The position numbers were made by a program, and so were the translations under genes. 64,000 nt of DNA from an uncultured Bacteroides sp. (GTDB lineage Bacteria; Bacteroidota; Bacteroidia; Bacteroidales; Bacteroidaceae): NCBI GenBank assembly GCA_949294185.1, contig CASFGA010000001.1:140569-204568 (forward strand), read 5' to 3'. The notes beneath the pieces are model-generated. The model was not told where the DNA came from. It did no database searches and saw nothing but the letters and a program-made list of their open reading frames with translations. Positions 62,550 through 64,000 of this stretch are shown in pieces. How positions within the stretch are numbered: position 1 is the stretch's first letter; each line of letters begins with the position of its first letter.

Positions 62550-63365
62550 ATGTTTTCCGTTCTTTTATCCGTTTACAAGAAAGAACACCCCACTTATCTC
62601 AAGCAAAGCCTTGACAGTCTGTTTGCGCAGACTTTGCCTCCCGATGAAATTGTTTTGGTGAAAGACGGGCCGCTGACTCCTGAACTGGAGGCGGTCGTCA
62701 CGGAATATCAGTCGCGGTATCCGATGCTGAAGGTGGTTCCCCTCCCCCAAAACCAGGGGCTGGGAAAGGCGCTGAACGAGGGACTGAAACATTGTTCTTA
62801 CGAACTGGTGGCGCGCATGGATACGGACGACATTGCCAAACCGGAACGGTTTGAAAGGCAGATGCAGGTTTTCAGGGAGCATCCGGAGACGGATGTGTGC
62901 AGCGCATGGATTGAGGAGTTTTATAATGACACCAACCATGTGGTCGCCGTAAAGAAGCTTCCGGAGCGGCACGAGGAAATCCGTGCGTATGCCCGGAAAA
63001 GATGCCCGGTAAACCATCCTGCCGCCATGTTCAGAAAAAGCAAGGTGCTGAAGGCAGGCGGATATCCCCCGACTCCGCAATACGAGGACTACGGGCTGTG
63101 GGTCAGAATGCTGATGAACGGATGCCGATTCTATAACCTACAGGAAAGTCTGCTCTATTTCCGCACAACGCCAGACACCTTCAGGCGGCGGGGAGGATGG
63201 AAATATGTGGTGAAGGAAATCGGGCTGCAGAAAGAGATGTACAGAATCGGATTCATTTCCGCCCCCACCTTCTGCCTGAATGTCCTGATCAGACTGGTAG
63301 TCCGACTGATGCCCAACGGCATCCGAGGCTTTATCTACAAGTCTTTATTAAGGAAGAAAAAATAA
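62550..63365 (+). CDS. GT2 family glycosyltransferase, probably initiating-side
   Basis: 271-residue GT-A enzyme. FSVLLSVYKKEHPTYLKQSL and DEIVLVKDGPL form the nucleotide site; MDTDDIAKPERFERQM is the metal site; YEDYGLWVRML is the acceptor region. Much richer in GC than the genes before it, like ugd and wzz, so it probably belongs to the constant flank rather than the cassette. A basic KYVVKEIG to RKKK tail may bind the membrane face. Confidence 0.92.
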   Translation: MFSVLLSVYKKEHPTYLKQSLDSLFAQTLPPDEIVLVKDGPLTPELEAVVTEYQSRYPMLKVVPLPQNQGLGKALNEGLKHCSYELVARMDTDDIAKPERFERQMQVFREHPETDVCSAWIEEFYNDTNHVVAVKKLPERHEEIRAYARKRCPVNHPAAMFRKSKVLKAGGYPPTPQYEDYGLWVRMLMNGCRFYNLQESLLYFRTTPDTFRRRGGWKYVVKEIGLQKEMYRIGFISAPTFCLNVLIRLVVRLMPNGIRGFIYKSLLRKKK

Positions 63366-63721
63366 TCTCCGCACCAACACTTCTGAAATTTCCTCCCGAG
63401 AAAAAAGTTTTTCCTCACGGGAAAAAATATTTTTCTCCCGAACAAAAATGGTCTTTTGCACGCACCGCAGGCGTTTCTGCCATATCACCGGACAAAAGTT
63501 TATGGGATCATTCTCTCTTTTTTCGCAAAAAAACTCATTCTTTGACGAAGTGCGGGAAAGAAAGGTGGTGGCAGAAGACTTCCGGATAACAGCAGATAAG
63601 TTTGCTACCACCACCCGTAAATTTCTATTATGCAATGGATTACAAGGAGGGTGAGAGTAGTGAGAGTAAAAAAGAAAAAACAAAGTTGCATGAATTGTAA
63701 AAAGAAAAATCAGATAACCCT
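63366..63721 (+). promoter_or_regulatory. Gap before wzz with two competing hairpins
   Basis: CCCG-AG (63395 onward) can pair with CTCaCGGG ending at 63420, and the same CGGGAAAAAA (63418-63427) can instead pair with TTTTTCTCCCG ending at 63440. The two stems share an arm and so exclude one another, like a terminator/antiterminator. Remaining bases to 63721 hold no reading frame that I believe; AAGGAGGG at about 63645 is too far from the wzz ATG to be its ribosome site. Confidence 0.45.
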
Positions 63722-64000
63722 ATGGAACAGAACTTGAATACCCCGTCTCCGCAGAAGGAGGAACAGGAAATCGACCTGCTGGAACTTTTTGGAAAGCTCT
63801 GGAAAAGAAAGAAATCCATCGCCAAGGCCGTGGGATACGGTGCCTTGATCGGTCTGGTCGTGGCCTTCAGCATGCCGCGCGAATACACCGTGACCGTCAC
63901 GCTGTCGCCGGAATCGGGAAGCTCATCAAGCAGCGGGCTGATGGGAATGGCTTCCATGCTCGGACTGGGAAACATCTCCGTTTCGAACGAGGATGCGCTC
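63722..64000 (+). CDS. Wzz-type chain-length determinant (3' end outside window)
   Basis: First 93 codons, open at the right edge. The N-terminus EIDLLELFGKLWKRKKSI, a membrane segment (about 34-52, VGYGALIGLVVAFSMP) and YTVTVTLSPESGSSSS are the Wzz/GNVR pattern of proteins that set polysaccharide chain length. The Gly/Met/Ser-rich MGMASMLGLGNISV stretch is typical of Bacteroides examples. It starts at 63722 without a strong ribosome site. GC content returns to that of the left flank. Confidence 0.85.
   Translation, partial: MEQNLNTPSPQKEEQEIDLLELFGKLWKRKKSIAKAVGYGALIGLVVAFSMPREYTVTVTLSPESGSSSSSGLMGMASMLGLGNISVSNEDAL

Noticed and set aside
63197..63654. Frames of 130 and 68 codons at the end of the GT2 gene and in the gap before wzz
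   Set aside because: They overlap the GT2 gene or the competing hairpins, with unlikely amino acid composition.

Overview
The window looks like a gut Bacteroidales chromosome, closest in style to Bacteroides or Phocaeicola. The reasons are SusC/SusD pairs embedded among many secreted glycoside hydrolases, a capsule locus opening with UpxY/UpxZ, promoters of the Bacteroidetes form TAnnTTTG (some with an upstream TTTG about 20 bases away), and weak Shine-Dalgarno signals. No tRNA, rRNA, insertion sequence or CRISPR array was seen.

Region 1 (1-28.8 kb) is one polysaccharide utilisation locus. Three minus-strand units and one plus-strand unit encode a SusC/SusD pair, five GH43 enzymes, two GH97, and one each of GH31, GH67, GH95 and GH127, plus two CE1-type esterases. 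This fits side-chain stripping of a heavily decorated glucuronoarabinoxylan: GH67 for (methyl)glucuronic acid, GH43/GH127 for arabinofuranose and xylose, GH95/GH97 for galactose-type caps, GH31 for alpha-xylose, CE1 for feruloyl or acetyl esters. No endoxylanase and no sensor/regulator lies inside the window. All four units carry the same tandem motif, TGWAAC repeated at 21 bp, upstream of their start codons, which points to one shared activator.

Region 2 (29.0-31.7 kb) holds an ADP-ribosylglycohydrolase, a macrodomain-like protein and a second, divergent FtsZ, all on the minus strand. Because deADP-ribosylating enzymes are known to protect FtsZ from ADP-ribosylating toxins, this grouping is the best candidate here for an undescribed system.

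Region 3 (31.9-36.3 kb) is AT-rich and accessory: a DUF4407 membrane protein with an overlapping coiled-coil partner, a small HNH protein, secreted proteins including one made of roughly 22-residue repeats, and a predicted structured RNA of about 230 nt with its own promoter and terminator. Region 4 (36.3-40.2 kb) is a compact restriction-modification operon: Vsr nicking enzyme, two C5-cytosine methyltransferases and an HNH endonuclease. Region 5 (40.4-47.4 kb) is amino-sugar metabolism: a ROK repressor divergent from nagB, a NagB-like/PIG-L fusion whose NagB half has lost catalytic residues, and a transglutaminase-like lipoprotein. A phospholipase D family protein follows at 47.5-48.8 kb.

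Region 6 (48.9 kb to the right edge) is a capsular polysaccharide locus: upxY, upxZ, UDP-glucose dehydrogenase, flippase, a three-gene nonulosonic acid (KDN/sialic-type) module, glycosyltransferases, polymerase, pyruvyltransferase with an FrhB-like partner, and a truncated Wzz chain-length gene. Its middle (51.8-62.5 kb) is clearly more AT-rich than both ends, as expected for an exchanged cassette.
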